A stretch of 64,000 nucleotides of DNA from Palsa-504 sp963808315 (GTDB lineage Bacteria > Actinomycetota > Actinomycetes > Streptosporangiales > Streptosporangiaceae). Below the pieces are notes generated by a model that saw nothing but the letters and a program-made list of their open reading frames with translations, did no database searches and was not told the DNA's origin. Each line of letters opens with the position of its first letter. Position 1 is the first letter of the stretch. The stretch lies in the NCBI GenBank assembly GCA_963808315.1, contig CAWEFK010000031.1, positions 4,935-68,934 on the forward strand, given 5' to 3'. A program made the position numbers and the translations under genes. Shown one piece after another: positions 17,327-26,812 of the stretch.

Positions 17327-17788
17327 GTGAGTGACCCCATCACGGTGTACCCGATCGGAGTCGTCAGCGGCGGCCGCAGGCAGATTTTCGAGGATCACTG
17401 GGGCGCCGTGATCTCGCGCCTGATCCTCGACCCCGCCGAGCTGGACCCGGACGCCACCCTCGGACTCGGCGAGTTCTCCCACCTCGAAGTGGTCTTCCAC
17501 TTCCACAAACAGACCCGGATCCGCCGTGATGCGGCCCACCCGCGCGGCAACCCGGCCTGGCCGCGGGTGGGCGTGCTCGCCGGCCACTCCCCGCTCCGCC
17601 CCAACCTCCTCGGCGTGTCTCGCTGCGCCCTGCTGGAAGTCGCCGGGCTCGAGCTGACCGTGCAAGGGCTGGATGCCATCGACGGCACCCCCATCCTCGA
17701 CATCAAGCCCTACACGACCGAGTTCCAGCCACGCGACCCGATCCGGGAGCCCGCCTGGATGCGCCAGCTGATGGCTGACTATTACTGA
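17327..17788 (+). CDS. TrmO/TsaA-type tRNA methyltransferase, 153 aa
   Basis: Single-domain SAM-dependent enzyme expected to N6-methylate t6A37 in tRNA. Family signatures are IGVVSGGR at the start, HLEVVFHFHK, RPNLLGVSRC, and DGTPILDIKPY near residue 125. GTG 17327 begins immediately behind GAGATCCCG. The length matches bacterial TrmO beta-barrel proteins (150-240 aa). It stands alone after the C-rich tract. Confidence 0.88.
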   Translation: MSDPITVYPIGVVSGGRRQIFEDHWGAVISRLILDPAELDPDATLGLGEFSHLEVVFHFHKQTRIRRDAAHPRGNPAWPRVGVLAGHSPLRPNLLGVSRCALLEVAGLELTVQGLDAIDGTPILDIKPYTTEFQPRDPIREPAWMRQLMADYY

Positions 17789-18047
17789 CATCGGCGAGTC
17801 GCAGCTGCACAGGGAGGCCGATGCGCCGCGCAGGCAGATTATCCACCTCTGTGGCACACAAGCACCGCTGTCGCGCCGGGTGAAGCCGACCATATTAGAC
17901 GGCAGTGTGCGCGCTGCTCCAGACGAGGGCTGATTACGCAACGCGATCGGACCGTCCCACGCCAGCGAGCCGAATAGGGATTCCTGTCGAACGATAGGAA
18001 TATGTAGGCTTCGGCGCGCAGAACGTCCGGTCAGGCCGGGGTCCGGT

Positions 18048-18640
18048 TCACAGCCGGTGGTGCACCCACACGGCCGGCTCGACGTAGACCGCGTAGTCAT
18101 GCTCGACGCTGCACTGGACCGGCACGAGCGCGCCGGACACCACGACTGGCCCCGGCTCGCCGAAGGGCAGGCCGGTCCAGGAACGCCACTGCTCGAGCGT
18201 GCCGGGGATGAGCATCGCGCTTGCAGGTGGCAACGATCCGGCCGCCGGCCGGACGTGGACGCGCAGCCATGGATCCTGGGGCATGCCGTCCTCGCGGACC
18301 AGCGCGGCGTACGCCTCGATGGGCATGTCCGGGACCAGGTGCTTGCGGTTCGGCCGGACCGGGGCGATCAGGTCCTTGAACCCGGGGCGCTGCACGTTGT
18401 CCCGCATCGCTGCCAGCATCTTCCCGGACAGCGCCAGGCGCCCTGCAGATCCGCGGGGACGGTGATCTCCAGCGCCGAGACCAGGTCCGGCTTCCGCCCG
18501 ATCTGGCGATCGCGCGCTGAGCGCCAGATCACGCCATCCCGGCCGTCGGCCGGCAGCTCGCCGAGAGCCGGGTCGCCGTCCCAGGCGAAAGGCACGCAGA
18601 ACGCCCGGGCGACCGCTTGGTCCGGGATGCCGGCGTCATA
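18048..18640 (-). pseudogene. GNAT-like acetyltransferase family protein, frameshifted
   Basis: Two frames together give one protein. The upstream part reads PFAWDGDPALGELP ... DRQIGRKPDLVSALEITV. The downstream part starts near 18430 and reads LAAMRDNVQRPGFKDLIAPV, VRPNRKHLVPDMPIEAYAAL, DPWLRVHVRPA and ends VYVEPAVWVHHRL. This order matches an actinobacterial GNAT-type family. A one-base indel near 18430 separates the halves, and the start is unclear. Either a pseudogene or a sequence error. Confidence 0.55.
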
Positions 18641-18818
18641 GGCGATCAGCCCGTATTCAGGTGCGCGATCCGGACGTCGCTGAAGTAGAGCCAGGCGATG
18701 GGTTGGCCGCCGCAGCCGGTTAGCCGTCGCGCCTCCCCCTCGGACCGGGCGTGCCTGCCCGCGGCCCGGAGACCGGCCGTCACCGGTGACCGACTTGGTC
18801 AGCTGCCCGTCCAGCTAC

Positions 18819-18839
18819 CCCTAGCCCGAATTTCCGGTG
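18819..18839 (+). repeat. Left terminal inverted repeat of the IS
   Basis: CCCTAGCCCGAATTTCCGGT at the left end pairs with the right end, whose complement begins CCCTAGCCCGAGTTTCCGAG. Confidence 0.75.
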
Positions 18840-18945
18840 ATCATGATCTGGTGACTCTTGTGTGGAGCCGGGTCTGATCCGTTTTACCTGATGACACGCC
18901 GTGGTGGTGCTTGTCCTGGCTGCCCGGAAGATGTATTACCCATAT

Positions 18946-20658
18946 ATGGCGTCGATCGTGGCGAAGAAGCGCGGCAAGGCCACCTACTACTACCTGGTGG
19001 AGTCCGCCCGGGTGGACGGCAAGCCCCGGATCGTCTCGCAGGAGTACCTGGGGACCGCCGAGGAGCTGGCGGCCGCGATGCGCGGCGGCGGGCTGGGGCT
19101 GCCGGACCGGACCGGGCACCGGGAATTCGGTGCCCTCGCCGCAGCCTGGGGGGTACTGGAGGATCTCGGCGTGGCCGCCATTATCGACGAGGTGGCCGGG
19201 CCCGGCCCGTCCGGGCTGCCGCTGCCCGCGGGGACTTACCTGGCGCTGGCGGCGCTGAACCGGCTGGTGGCGCCATGCTCGAAGCTGGGCTTCGCGGACT
19301 GGTGGAAGACCACCGCTGCTGCCCGGTTCACCAAGATCCCCGCCACGGCGCTGGATCACAGGCGGTTCTGGGACGCGATGCACGCTGTCACCGTGGAGCA
19401 GCTGGAAGAGATCTCCGCCAGGATCGCGGTGCGGATCGTGCAGGTCTCCGGCGCGGACTGCTCGTCAGTGGCACTCGACATGACGAACTTCGCGACCTTC
19501 ATCGCCACGGACAACGGCAAGGCGCCGGTCGCGCAGCGGGGCAAGGCCAAGCAGAAACGCTCCGACCTGCGGCTGGTGGGGCTGGGGCTGGTGGTCACCC
19601 GGGACGGCGGGATCCCGCTGACCTGGCACGCCTACCCCGGCGACCGGCCTGATGTCACCCAGTTCCCGGACATGATCACCCAGCTGAAAGGCCGCTACCA
19701 GGCGGTCTGCGCTGCGGTCGGCGCCGAGGCGGACGCGGCCGGCATGACCGTGGTCTTCGACGCCGGGCAGAACAGCGAGGCGAACTTCGCGCACCTGGCC
19801 GGCACCGGGCTGCACTGGATCGGGTCAGTGCCGGCCAGCGACTGCCCGGACCTGACCGCCCTGCCCGCCTCCCGGCGCAGCACCGTGGACAAGGAGCGGT
19901 TCGGCGGCCTGACCGCCTGCGACACACGCCGCGCCGCCTACGGCGCGCAGCGGCGGGCGATCCTCACCCACTCACCCGAGCTGCACCAGGCCCAGGCCGC
20001 CGGGTTCGACGGCACCACGCTGGCCAAGGCCGCCAGGAAACTCGACGAGCTAGCCGCCACCTTGGCCCGCGGCAAGACCCGCCGCGGCAGGGACAAGGTC
20101 GCGGCCGAGATCGAGGCCATCACCGCAAAGCCCTGGGTGCGGCGCGTGGTCAGCTGGCAGCTCGACGGCAGCCAGCCCAGGGACCTGCGCCTGACCTGGG
20201 CCATCGACCAGCAGGCCCGCGCCGTCCTGGAGGAAGAGATCTTCGGCAAGCACGTGCTGATCACCAGCCACGACGACTGGCCTGTCCCCGACGTCATCGC
20301 CGGGTACCGGTCCCAGTCCGAAGCCGAATTCTCCTTCCGCCAGATGAAAGACACCCGCGTCGTGTCCTTCTCGCCCATGCACCACTGGACCGAGCACAAC
20401 ATCCGGGTGCACGTGTTCACCTGCGTCCTGGCCCTGCAGATCGCTCATCTGATGCGCCGCCAGGCCGCCCGGGCCGGCCTGCGCATGTCCGTCCGCGAAC
20501 TGCTGGGCGAACTCGCCGGCATCAGCGAGACCGTCCTGCTCTACCAGCAGGCTGGACACGGCCGGCCCAGAGCCCACCGCATGCTCACTGAGACCACTCC
20601 GGTCCAGGACAAGCTCGCCGCCATCTTCGGCCTCACCCGCTACGCCCCCCGACGCTGA
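18946..20658 (+). CDS. IS1634-family DDE transposase, 570 aa
   Basis: The protein begins MASIVAKKRGKATYYYLVES, a hallmark of IS1634/IS1549 transposases, and continues with RIVSQEYLG. The catalytic core spans about residues 180-520, with Asp in SSVALDMTNF, Asp in VVFDAGQN and Glu in the YRSQSEAEFSFRQMKD block. It ends IFGLTRYAPRR. ATG 18946 gives the family-typical start; ATG 18931 is in frame upstream. The reading frame is intact, so the copy may be active. Confidence 0.9.
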   Translation: MASIVAKKRGKATYYYLVESARVDGKPRIVSQEYLGTAEELAAAMRGGGLGLPDRTGHREFGALAAAWGVLEDLGVAAIIDEVAGPGPSGLPLPAGTYLALAALNRLVAPCSKLGFADWWKTTAAARFTKIPATALDHRRFWDAMHAVTVEQLEEISARIAVRIVQVSGADCSSVALDMTNFATFIATDNGKAPVAQRGKAKQKRSDLRLVGLGLVVTRDGGIPLTWHAYPGDRPDVTQFPDMITQLKGRYQAVCAAVGAEADAAGMTVVFDAGQNSEANFAHLAGTGLHWIGSVPASDCPDLTALPASRRSTVDKERFGGLTACDTRRAAYGAQRRAILTHSPELHQAQAAGFDGTTLAKAARKLDELAATLARGKTRRGRDKVAAEIEAITAKPWVRRVVSWQLDGSQPRDLRLTWAIDQQARAVLEEEIFGKHVLITSHDDWPVPDVIAGYRSQSEAEFSFRQMKDTRVVSFSPMHHWTEHNIRVHVFTCVLALQIAHLMRRQAARAGLRMSVRELLGELAGISETVLLYQQAGHGRPRAHRMLTETTPVQDKLAAIFGLTRYAPRR

Positions 20659-20729
20659 CATGGGTAATACGCCAAAGCCGCCCCCAGCACCATGACCGAC
20701 CAGCGGAAACGTTCAACACACCCGCTAAT

Positions 20730-20750
20730 TCTCGGAAACTCGGGCTAGGG
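20730..20750 (-). repeat. Right terminal inverted repeat of the IS
   Basis: Complement of the left end (reads CTCGGAAACTCGGGCTAGGG on the plus strand, after one extra base). Confidence 0.75.
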
Positions 20751-21031
20751 CCAGGCCGATCGGATCTCGCGGCCGAAGGCATCCCGTAAACGTCATCTCC
20801 GGGAAGCTCGGCCGCGCCAGCAGTGCTGTAATCGCGGGCATCTCGGTCGCGTCGAAGGAACCCGTTCGTAGGATTGATTCTACTGGTGCACTGCCGAATT
20901 CAACTGTGTCGTCTTCGCCTTCGCAGCTCTGAGCGCTTCCTGCAGGTGGCGGTTCCTTGGTCCTCAAGCTACTGCGCTATGCCAGGCGAGCTCGATTGCC
21001 GGGCTCGGGCTGGGATCAAGATTTGGGTTCG
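20751..21031. other. Stretch without a recognisable gene
   Basis: Between the IS and the ABC permease. An 80-codon minus-strand frame is open here but has no family resemblance and runs into the IS end. Nothing else is seen. Confidence 0.5.
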
Positions 21032-22082
21032 TTAGCCAGCGCTCAGGTTGGTGCGCCGGACCAGCCACCACACGACGGCGACGGCGATCGCGCCGAGGGC
21101 GAAATAGCCGCAGGCCAGGAGGAGGTGGAAGTCGGGAATCCGGCTTCCTGGCTGATAGCGCAGGGCTTCCATAAGGTGGTGTTGCGCCGTGCAGTCGCTG
21201 TTCCCTGACGGGCACAGCGACTGCACGGCGGCGCGGTTCATGGCATGGCCGGACGCGTCGTAGATCGTGTCCGTGCCCTGGTGGACGACCAGGATGTTGA
21301 CGCCCAGCCGGGAGGTGAAGTCCTGGTTGCCGCTGATGGGGACCAGGGCTGTCAGCGGCGTCATGAGGGACGGATACCGCCACACGACAAGGAAGAGGAC
21401 GGCGATGTATCCGGTGAGCGCGGTGAAGATGGCGGGCAGGGTGCGGCGGTACGCGGCGCCCAGCGCCACACCGACGGCGAGCCACGCCACGGTCTGCAGC
21501 GCCAGCGGCAGTGTGCCGGTGACCAGGAACCCGGCGCCGGAGAACAGGGAGAACAAGCTCTTCCCCGGTCGCGATGCTCACCATGTGGGCCAGGTGCCCG
21601 GCAGCGGCGGACACCGCCGCTGCCGTCGCTGCGGTCAGGACGCCGAGCAGCGCGAACTTGGTCCACAGCCAGCGCTGGGGGGTGATGTCCTGGCTCCAGG
21701 CCAGTAGCAGGATGCGCTGCTCGTGTTCGCGGGCCAGCAGCGGGGCGCCGAGGAACACGCCGGTCAGCAACGGCAGGAACATCACGATGATGGTGAGGTA
21801 GATCGACAGATTGGTGAGGCCGAAGAGGCCTGTGAGGGACGCGGCCTGGGCCGAGCCGGGCGGGCAGACTGTGTTCTTGCACTCCTGGTTGATCGTCGCG
21901 ATGTGCGCAGCGACGTAGAGCATGGAACCGGTGACCACCCCGGCGACTGCCAGGCCCGTGACGATGACCGCGCGGTGCTGACGCCAGGTGAGCCAGACCA
22001 GGTCAGTCAGGCGCGCGCCGCCGCGTCCTCGGCTGCGATACGCCGCAGGGATGGTAGAACCGGGTGTGCTCAGTGCGCTCAT
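21032..22082 (-). pseudogene. ABC transporter permease of a GntR-controlled operon, frameshifted
   Basis: The N-terminal part (22082 to about 21560) reads LVWLTWRQHRAVIVTGLAVA, then PLLTGVFLGAPLLAREHEQR, LLLAWSQDITPQRWLWTKFA: a typical ABC-2-like permease of actinobacterial GntR operons. Near 21556 the frame shifts by one base. The C-terminal part (SLFSGAGFLVTG ... FALGAIAVAVVWWLVRRTNL) ends at 21032. Joined they make about 350 residues with six spans, the usual size. Its start overlaps the upstream ATPase stop by 4 nt. Together with the split ATPase, the transporter looks inactive unless the indel is a sequencing error. Confidence 0.75.
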
Positions 22083-22876
22083 ACGGCGGCCTCCAGGGCT
22101 CGGGGCGGCTTCGCGGACGTCTTGAGGTAGGTGATGGTCAGTTGCTCAAGGGTCACCGGCCCGCTGCTCCACCCCGGGGCGACAGCGGAGGGCACGGCCT
22201 GGCTGGGCAGCCGGACGATGAAGGTGGACTGGCGCTCGGTGTGCTGGGCCCGGACGATCTGGCCGGGGCACGGTGGCAGGTCCGCGCGGGGGCCGGTCAG
22301 CCGCACATGGCCGGCGAGCAGTTCCTCGATGTCACCGGCCAGCACTGGCCGGCCCGCGGCCAGCAGCAGCAGATACTCGCCGACCGCGGCGAGCTCGGCC
22401 ACGATGTGGGTGGAGAGGATCACGGTCATGCCGCTGTCGGCGACCTCGGCTATCAGCTCCCCGGTGACCTCGCTGCGGGCGACGGGGTCCAGGTTCGCCA
22501 GCGGTTCGTCCAGCAGCAGCACATCGGGGCAGCCGCCGAGCGCGACCGCGAGGGCGACCTGGGCGCGCTGCCCGCCGGACAGCCGGCCGCAGCGCCGCTG
22601 GAGCGGCACCTCGAAGCGATCCAGCCAGTTCACCGCCCGCTGCTGGTCCCAGACGCGGTTGGTGTGCTGCCCGAACTTCAGCATGTCGGCGACGGTGAAG
22701 TCGCGGTAGAGCGGCTTGTCCTGGGCGAGGATGGCGACCCGGTGCGCGGTGTCGGCCGGGCGGGGCCGGCGGTGCGGGTCGACGCGTTGCCCGCCGGCCA
22801 GGACCTCACCGCTGGTGGCCGGCAGCAGCCCGGCGGCGATGCTCATCAGCGTGGACTTGCCGGCGCCGTTACGCAT
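22079..22876 (-). pseudogene. ABC ATPase, 3' portion beginning at the Walker A motif
   Basis: From RNGAGKSTLMSIAAGLLP onward the domain is normal: Q-loop near LAQDKPLYRDF, signature RLSGGQRAQVALA, Walker B DVLLLDEPLANLD, H-loop ILSTHIVAE. The roughly 40 residues that should precede NGAGKST are missing and replaced by unrelated sequence. They are found 2.9 kb away at 25764-25919. ATG 22876 (reading MRNGAGK) is only a formal start. It overlaps the permease gene downstream. Confidence 0.8.
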
Positions 22877-23290
22877 TCTATGCTGCCTGACCAGGGAAAA
22901 CTGACAACCATGCCACCTTGTGGGCGGCAGGCGGGTGACTGGCCGCCGGCTAGGCAGAAAGCTGACGGGAAGGGTAGCCAGGCCGTGGCATCGCGCGCGT
23001 CCGCTATCGGGGCTGCCGGGCCTACAACTAGGTACATGAGCGCGATGCGTGAGGACCGCTGCTGGTGACCTCGCCGGTGCTAGGCGAGATCGGTACCTCC
23101 TCCGGTCGCGGGTGGGACCGCAAGCCCGTGGCAGGTGCCTGGGTGCCGGCACCGGCACGTGCGCTGTGCGACCTCGGCCTCAACGAGCTCAGGCAAGGCC
23201 GTCCGGCGCAGGCAACCACCAGCCTCGACCAGGCACTGGAGCTGGCCGCGAGATCGGTGAGCAACCCATCATGGTTCAGGCGCAGCCCGG
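22877..23290. other. Gene-poor segment with a TPR-like fragment
   Basis: On the plus strand near 23130-23270 the frame reads ALCDLGLNELRQGRPAQATT and SLDQALELAA, like one tetratricopeptide unit of an AfsR/LuxR-type regulator. No complete gene contains it. The rest shows nothing recognisable. It is the inner edge of the segment that interrupts the ABC ATPase. Confidence 0.4.
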
Positions 23291-24532
23291 TCAGGAGCCA
23301 AGCACCGATACCGTGTTGTCGTTCATGTTCGCGGTGTAGGACATACCGTTAGCGGTGTCGAAGGCGATCTGTTGCGGCATCGTGCCGACGGTGATCCGCG
23401 CGGTTATCTGACCGGTCTTTCCGTTGATCACGGAGACCGAGTTGCCGCGGAATTGCGCAACGTAAATCGTGTTGGTTCGCGGGTCGACTACCACTCCTTG
23501 CGGCTGGTGGCCGATGGTGATCGTGGCGGTCACTTTGCTGGTCGCGCCGTCGATTACGGACAGCGAGCCGCTCAAGGCGTTGGCGACATAGACCGTGTCG
23601 GTGCGCGGGTCGACAGCGACGGCGCCGGGCCCGTTCCCGGCCCGGATCGTGGCTGTCACCTGGTTGGTAGCAGCACTGATCACGGAGACCGTATTGCTGA
23701 CGTCATTGGCTACGTAGACCTGCCCGGTCTGCGGGTCGGCCGCGATGGCCTCGGGCGCCTGGCCGACCGGGATCGTGGCCGTCACGGTGTTCGTCGCCTC
23801 GCTGATGACGGACACGGAGTTCCCGTTCGCGTTGGTGACGTAGACGGTGCCGGTCTGCGGGTCAGCCGTGACGTCTATGGGGGTGTGGCCGACCCGCACC
23901 GTGGCTATCACCTTGTCGGTCTTGCCGCTGATGACCGACACGGAGCCGTGCTCGGGATTGCCCTGTACGTCGTTCGCCTGCGCGTTGGCGACATAGATCG
24001 TGTTGGTCCGCAGGTCGACGGCGAGCCCGTGGGGGGCGCCCTGTACCCCGACGGTGCTCCTGACCTTGTTGGTCGTGCCGCTGATGACCGATACCGTGCC
24101 GTAGCTGCCGTTTGAGCTGGCCAGCCCGAAGGTGTTCGTGACATAGATGGTGTCCGTAACCGGGTCCAAGGCCACCCCGTACGGGAGCATGCCCACGGCA
24201 ATGACGGCCCGTTGCCTGATGTCGCCGGCCTTTGCGCCGCCGGCCCTGGCCGCGGGCCCGGATAGGGCGCCCAGCGCCGGGCCGGACCGGTCGGCCGGCC
24301 GCACTAGGGCCGATGCCCCGAGCGCGATCGCGATGACAGTTGCGGCCGCGCCTGCGGGCAACAGCCAGCGTCTCGCGCCGGCGCCACGCTGACCTGCGCG
24401 GCGATCATTGACCGGCGGTAGTCCGGTCTCGTCCGGATCGCCCGGCGGCCCCGACATCGACGGGAACCGCGACGTCATGGGTCCGCTCTCGCTCCAGGCG
24501 GATCCGCTGAAAGCTCGCCTGACCGAGTTCAT
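23291..24532 (-). CDS. Membrane-anchored YVTN/YncE-type beta-propeller protein, up to 413 aa
   Basis: A cytoplasmic N-terminus is followed by one membrane span (about residues 55-77, LLPAGAAATVIAIALGASAL) and then seven repeats of about 42 residues. Each repeat carries a version of VDPRTNTIYVAN and VSVISGATNKV, so the domain should fold as a seven-bladed propeller outside the cell. It sits directly behind an ECF sigma factor. The true N-terminus is uncertain: the small ORF at 24405-24626 overlaps it in another frame, and the two may be one gene with a frameshift near 24500. In that case it would be a sigma-factor partner with an extracellular sensor. Confidence 0.8.
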   Translation of the reverse strand: MNSVRRAFSGSAWSESGPMTSRFPSMSGPPGDPDETGLPPVNDRRAGQRGAGARRWLLPAGAAATVIAIALGASALVRPADRSGPALGALSGPAARAGGAKAGDIRQRAVIAVGMLPYGVALDPVTDTIYVTNTFGLASSNGSYGTVSVISGTTNKVRSTVGVQGAPHGLAVDLRTNTIYVANAQANDVQGNPEHGSVSVISGKTDKVIATVRVGHTPIDVTADPQTGTVYVTNANGNSVSVISEATNTVTATIPVGQAPEAIAADPQTGQVYVANDVSNTVSVISAATNQVTATIRAGNGPGAVAVDPRTDTVYVANALSGSLSVIDGATSKVTATITIGHQPQGVVVDPRTNTIYVAQFRGNSVSVINGKTGQITARITVGTMPQQIAFDTANGMSYTANMNDNTVSVLGS

Positions 24533-24626
24533 CGTTCCAGCCGTCAGTGAAGGCGCTGACTGGCACGGGATTGGCTGACGCCATCATCTCCCGAATGCGT
24601 GTCACGTTCTTCTCGGCGCGGTTCAT
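24405..24626 (-). CDS. 73-aa ORF coupled to the ECF sigma gene
   Basis: ATG 24626 overlaps the sigma-factor stop (ATGA). The first 40 residues (MNRAEKNVTRIREMMASANP, then SAFTDGWNDELGQASFQRI) look like the cytoplasmic start of sigma-factor-associated membrane proteins. The remainder (Arg/Gly-rich) looks out of frame. It may be the N-terminus of the propeller protein, separated by an indel. Confidence 0.5.
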   Translation of the reverse strand: MNRAEKNVTRIREMMASANPVPVSAFTDGWNDELGQASFQRIRLERERTHDVAVPVDVGAAGRSGRDRTTAGQ

Positions 24627-25180
24627 GTCGTCTCCTGTTTAGCCGTTTGCCGTGCACGGGTGGATTCTGAGGGGTCGGCGGACTCGACCCCCCGCACGGC
24701 CCGGATCATGCGACGGCGGGCGCGGTGCAGGCGGACGGCCATCGTCGATCGCGAACAGCCCATCGCGATCGCGGCCGCGGCCAGGTCCAGTTCTTCCCAG
24801 CCGACCAGGCGCAGAACTTCCTGGTCTACTTCCGGGAGTGACTGGAGTGCCTGCCGCAGGCGTGCCCGCTCGGTCACGGCGTCGGCCAGGTCCGGTGCAT
24901 GGTGAGCGCTCGTGCCGCTCTGAGTCAGCCGCGCAGCGAGATGCTCCGATCTCCGGCGGGACCGGTCAGAGTTGGCCAGGATACGGCGGGCCACCCCGTA
25001 CAACCACGGCTGCGCGTTCGCCGGGTCGGCAGGAACATCCGCCAGGCGACGCCAGGCGACGAGGAAGGTCTCAGCGGCCACGTCGCGCGCGGAGTCGGGA
25101 TCCGTCCTTCGGCAGGCGTAGCGCAGGATTGCGGCATAATGATCTTCGTACAGGGCGGCGAACCGCTGATCTGCATCCAC
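24623..25180 (-). CDS. ECF-type RNA polymerase sigma factor, 185 aa
   Basis: Region 2 is visible from FAALYEDHYAAILRYACRRT to AETFLVAWRRLADVP, and region 4 from LQSLPEVDQEVLRLVGWEEL to AAAAIAMGCSRSTMAVRLHR. The length is normal for the group. It is translationally coupled to the small ORF/propeller gene downstream, so the propeller protein may be its membrane partner or anti-sigma factor; that is inference, since no known anti-sigma zinc motif is visible. Confidence 0.9.
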   Translation of the reverse strand: MDADQRFAALYEDHYAAILRYACRRTDPDSARDVAAETFLVAWRRLADVPADPANAQPWLYGVARRILANSDRSRRRSEHLAARLTQSGTSAHHAPDLADAVTERARLRQALQSLPEVDQEVLRLVGWEELDLAAAAIAMGCSRSTMAVRLHRARRRMIRAVRGVESADPSESTRARQTAKQETT

Positions 25181-25763
25181 AATGCCGTCCTTAGCGCTCG
25201 TCGCCTACCGGCACGCTGCTGGCCCTGCCGGTATTAGCCCGACACCCTGATATGTCCGGCGGGCAGGAATCAATTACCGTTCAGCCGATGGCGGGCTCAA
25301 GTCCGGCGCGGATGCTGGCACTATCGGCGTTCGTGAACCCTGTCGGCGCGTTCTGGATTAGCTTCAAAGTTTCCGCGGTCGTGCCGCTTGATGTCTGGGG
25401 CGGATGTCGGGGTGATCAGTGGATGCGGGGAACCCACTTACGGGTGACGTCGGCGGGTTGCCGGCGAGCGCGGATGTTGCTTTGCGCCTGCGGGTGCCGA
25501 AAACTTATGCCACCAGCCGATGAGGCGGGCCGCGCTCACCGACCACGTCGCCATACTGATGCGGCAGGGCTTGGACGACCCCGCCACCGCGGGCCGGGGC
25601 CGTCCCGATGACGCGGAACCCCGCGTCAGCTGCAGGGACTGCCGGCAATCAAGAGCACCCAACAGATCATCAGCGCGCTTCCCGCAACCGAGCGGCACAC
25701 CGCGGCGTCGGCCGAGGCCAATCTCCTGCCGGTCCAGCGACCGCGGCCCGGCGGAAATGAATG
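25181..25763. other. 583 bp without a recognisable gene
   Basis: Both strands have open frames of 80-110 codons, as expected in GC-rich DNA, but none has a convincing start, ribosome-binding site or family motif. The minus-strand end joins the interrupted ATPase fragment. It probably holds the sigma-gene promoter. Confidence 0.5.
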
Positions 25764-25919
25764 TCACAGTCCAGTAATGGGCTTGCCCGCGCCGTTGGCC
25801 CCGACCAGCGCGATGATGCGGTGCGCGGGCAGCTGGAAGCTGCACTCGCTCAGCGCCACCACGTCGCGGTAGCGCTTGGTCAGGCCCCTGGCCTCCAGGG
25901 CGCTCGGCTCCTCGCTCAC
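25764..25919 (-). pseudogene. ABC ATPase, 5' portion ending at the Walker A motif
   Basis: GTG 25919 overlaps the GntR stop (GTGA). The 51 codons read ALEARGLTKRYRDVVALSEC, then IIALVGANGAGK, followed at once by PITGL and a stop. This is exactly the part missing from the ATPase at 22079-22876. The bases CTTGCC(C/G)GCGCCGTT, coding Walker A, occur at both break points with one mismatch. Confidence 0.8.
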
Positions 25920-26386
25920 GCCGCACCTCCGATCCCGGCGGCCCGCGGTGCCACTTCTGTACCGGCGGCCCGCCGTGCCGGACCGGGATCACCGGCTCGT
26001 GGCGCGCCCGCTGCCTGCTGGGCGAGCACGGAGGCCACAAGCGCCTGGACGTCCTCGTCTTCGAGTCCTGCCTCGCGCGCCTGATCCAGCCAGCGTGACA
26101 AGCCGCCCCGCAGCCGGGCCATGACGTGGGGATCAGCAGATCCCAGAGTGCCGGTGACGAACGTCCCAGAACCCTGCCGGGACTCGGCGAGCCCGGACAT
26201 CTCCAGCTCGCGATACGCCTTGAGCACGGTGGCCGCATTCACTGTGCACGAGGTGACGACCTCTCGCACGGTTGGCAGCCGGTCACCGGGATGCAGCAGA
26301 CCCAGCCGCATCGCCTCCCGCACCTGGCGCACCAGCTGCGCATAGACGGGCACGCTGGCCGCCTTATCGACATGGAAGTCGATCAC
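25916..26386 (-). CDS. GntR-family regulator, YtrA subfamily, 156 aa
   Basis: The winged helix is typical: VPVYAQLVRQVREAMRLGLL, PGDRLPTVREVV, NAATVLKAYRELEMSGLAES, RQGSGTFV. A short C-terminal helical dimerisation part follows, as in YtrA regulators that control their own ABC operon. The gene is the first of the GntR-ATPase-permease operon now broken. An inverted repeat with TGTATAACACT-like sequence lies at its promoter. Confidence 0.88.
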   Translation of the reverse strand: MIDFHVDKAASVPVYAQLVRQVREAMRLGLLHPGDRLPTVREVVTSCTVNAATVLKAYRELEMSGLAESRQGSGTFVTGTLGSADPHVMARLRGGLSRWLDQAREAGLEDEDVQALVASVLAQQAAGAPRAGDPGPARRAAGTEVAPRAAGIGGAA

Positions 26387-26424
26387 ACTGCACGTCCCTT
26401 CCCGGACTGGACCGGCCGAGAGAT

Positions 26425-26444
26425 TGTTATGGTTATGTATAACA
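26425..26444. promoter_or_regulatory. Probable YtrA-type operator upstream of the GntR gene
   Basis: TGTTAT and ATAACA form perfect 6-bp arms with an 8-bp spacer, about 40 nt before the GntR start. YtrA-type regulators bind TATAACA-like palindromes at their own promoters, so autoregulation is likely. Confidence 0.5.
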
Positions 26445-26449
26445 CTGAA

Positions 26450-26812
26450 TGATTTTCGGGCGCAAGCCGATCACTCGCGATACGGCACAGCAGCCAGGTG
26501 GGGACGAATTCACGCGGGCCGCGGCACCACCTGCAAACGGAGCCTGTGCCTGCGGGACAGCCGTTGCTCAGAGAAGTCCGGTGCTGGATGCAGCCCAAGC
26601 CGTGGCATACGGCACGGCCGCCGCCCAGCGAACCCGATCACTGCGTGTGATGGTGAGCTGGACTGCCTCACCGGCGGGCAGGCCGTCAGCGGAAGTGGCG
26701 AATCTGACCGGACCCTCACCGGTGACTCGGCACCTCAGTCTGCGGGCGCGCTCTAACCGTGTCGTATGCGCAGCGGATGCAATTGAGCATGCTCAGATTA
26801 CGGGGGAGCAGG
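26450..26812. other. 363 bp without a recognisable gene
   Basis: Between the divergent ends of the GntR operon and the ABC exporter. A 131-codon plus-strand frame starts at ATG 26449 but has no family features and runs into the antisense of the permease gene. I do not support it as a gene. Confidence 0.5.

Larger units (their letters stand above)
18819..20750 (+). mobile_element. IS1634-family insertion sequence, about 1.93 kb
   Basis: The element is bounded by imperfect inverted repeats (left 18819-18839, right 20730-20750, both beginning CCCTAGCCCGA/G and sharing most of 21 positions) around one intact transposase gene. No clear target duplication is seen in the flanks (left ends ccagctac, right begins ccaggccg). 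Confidence 0.8.

Noticed and set aside
18810..20760. Target-site duplication of the IS1634 element
   Set aside because: Flanking bases do not match convincingly at either choice of boundary.
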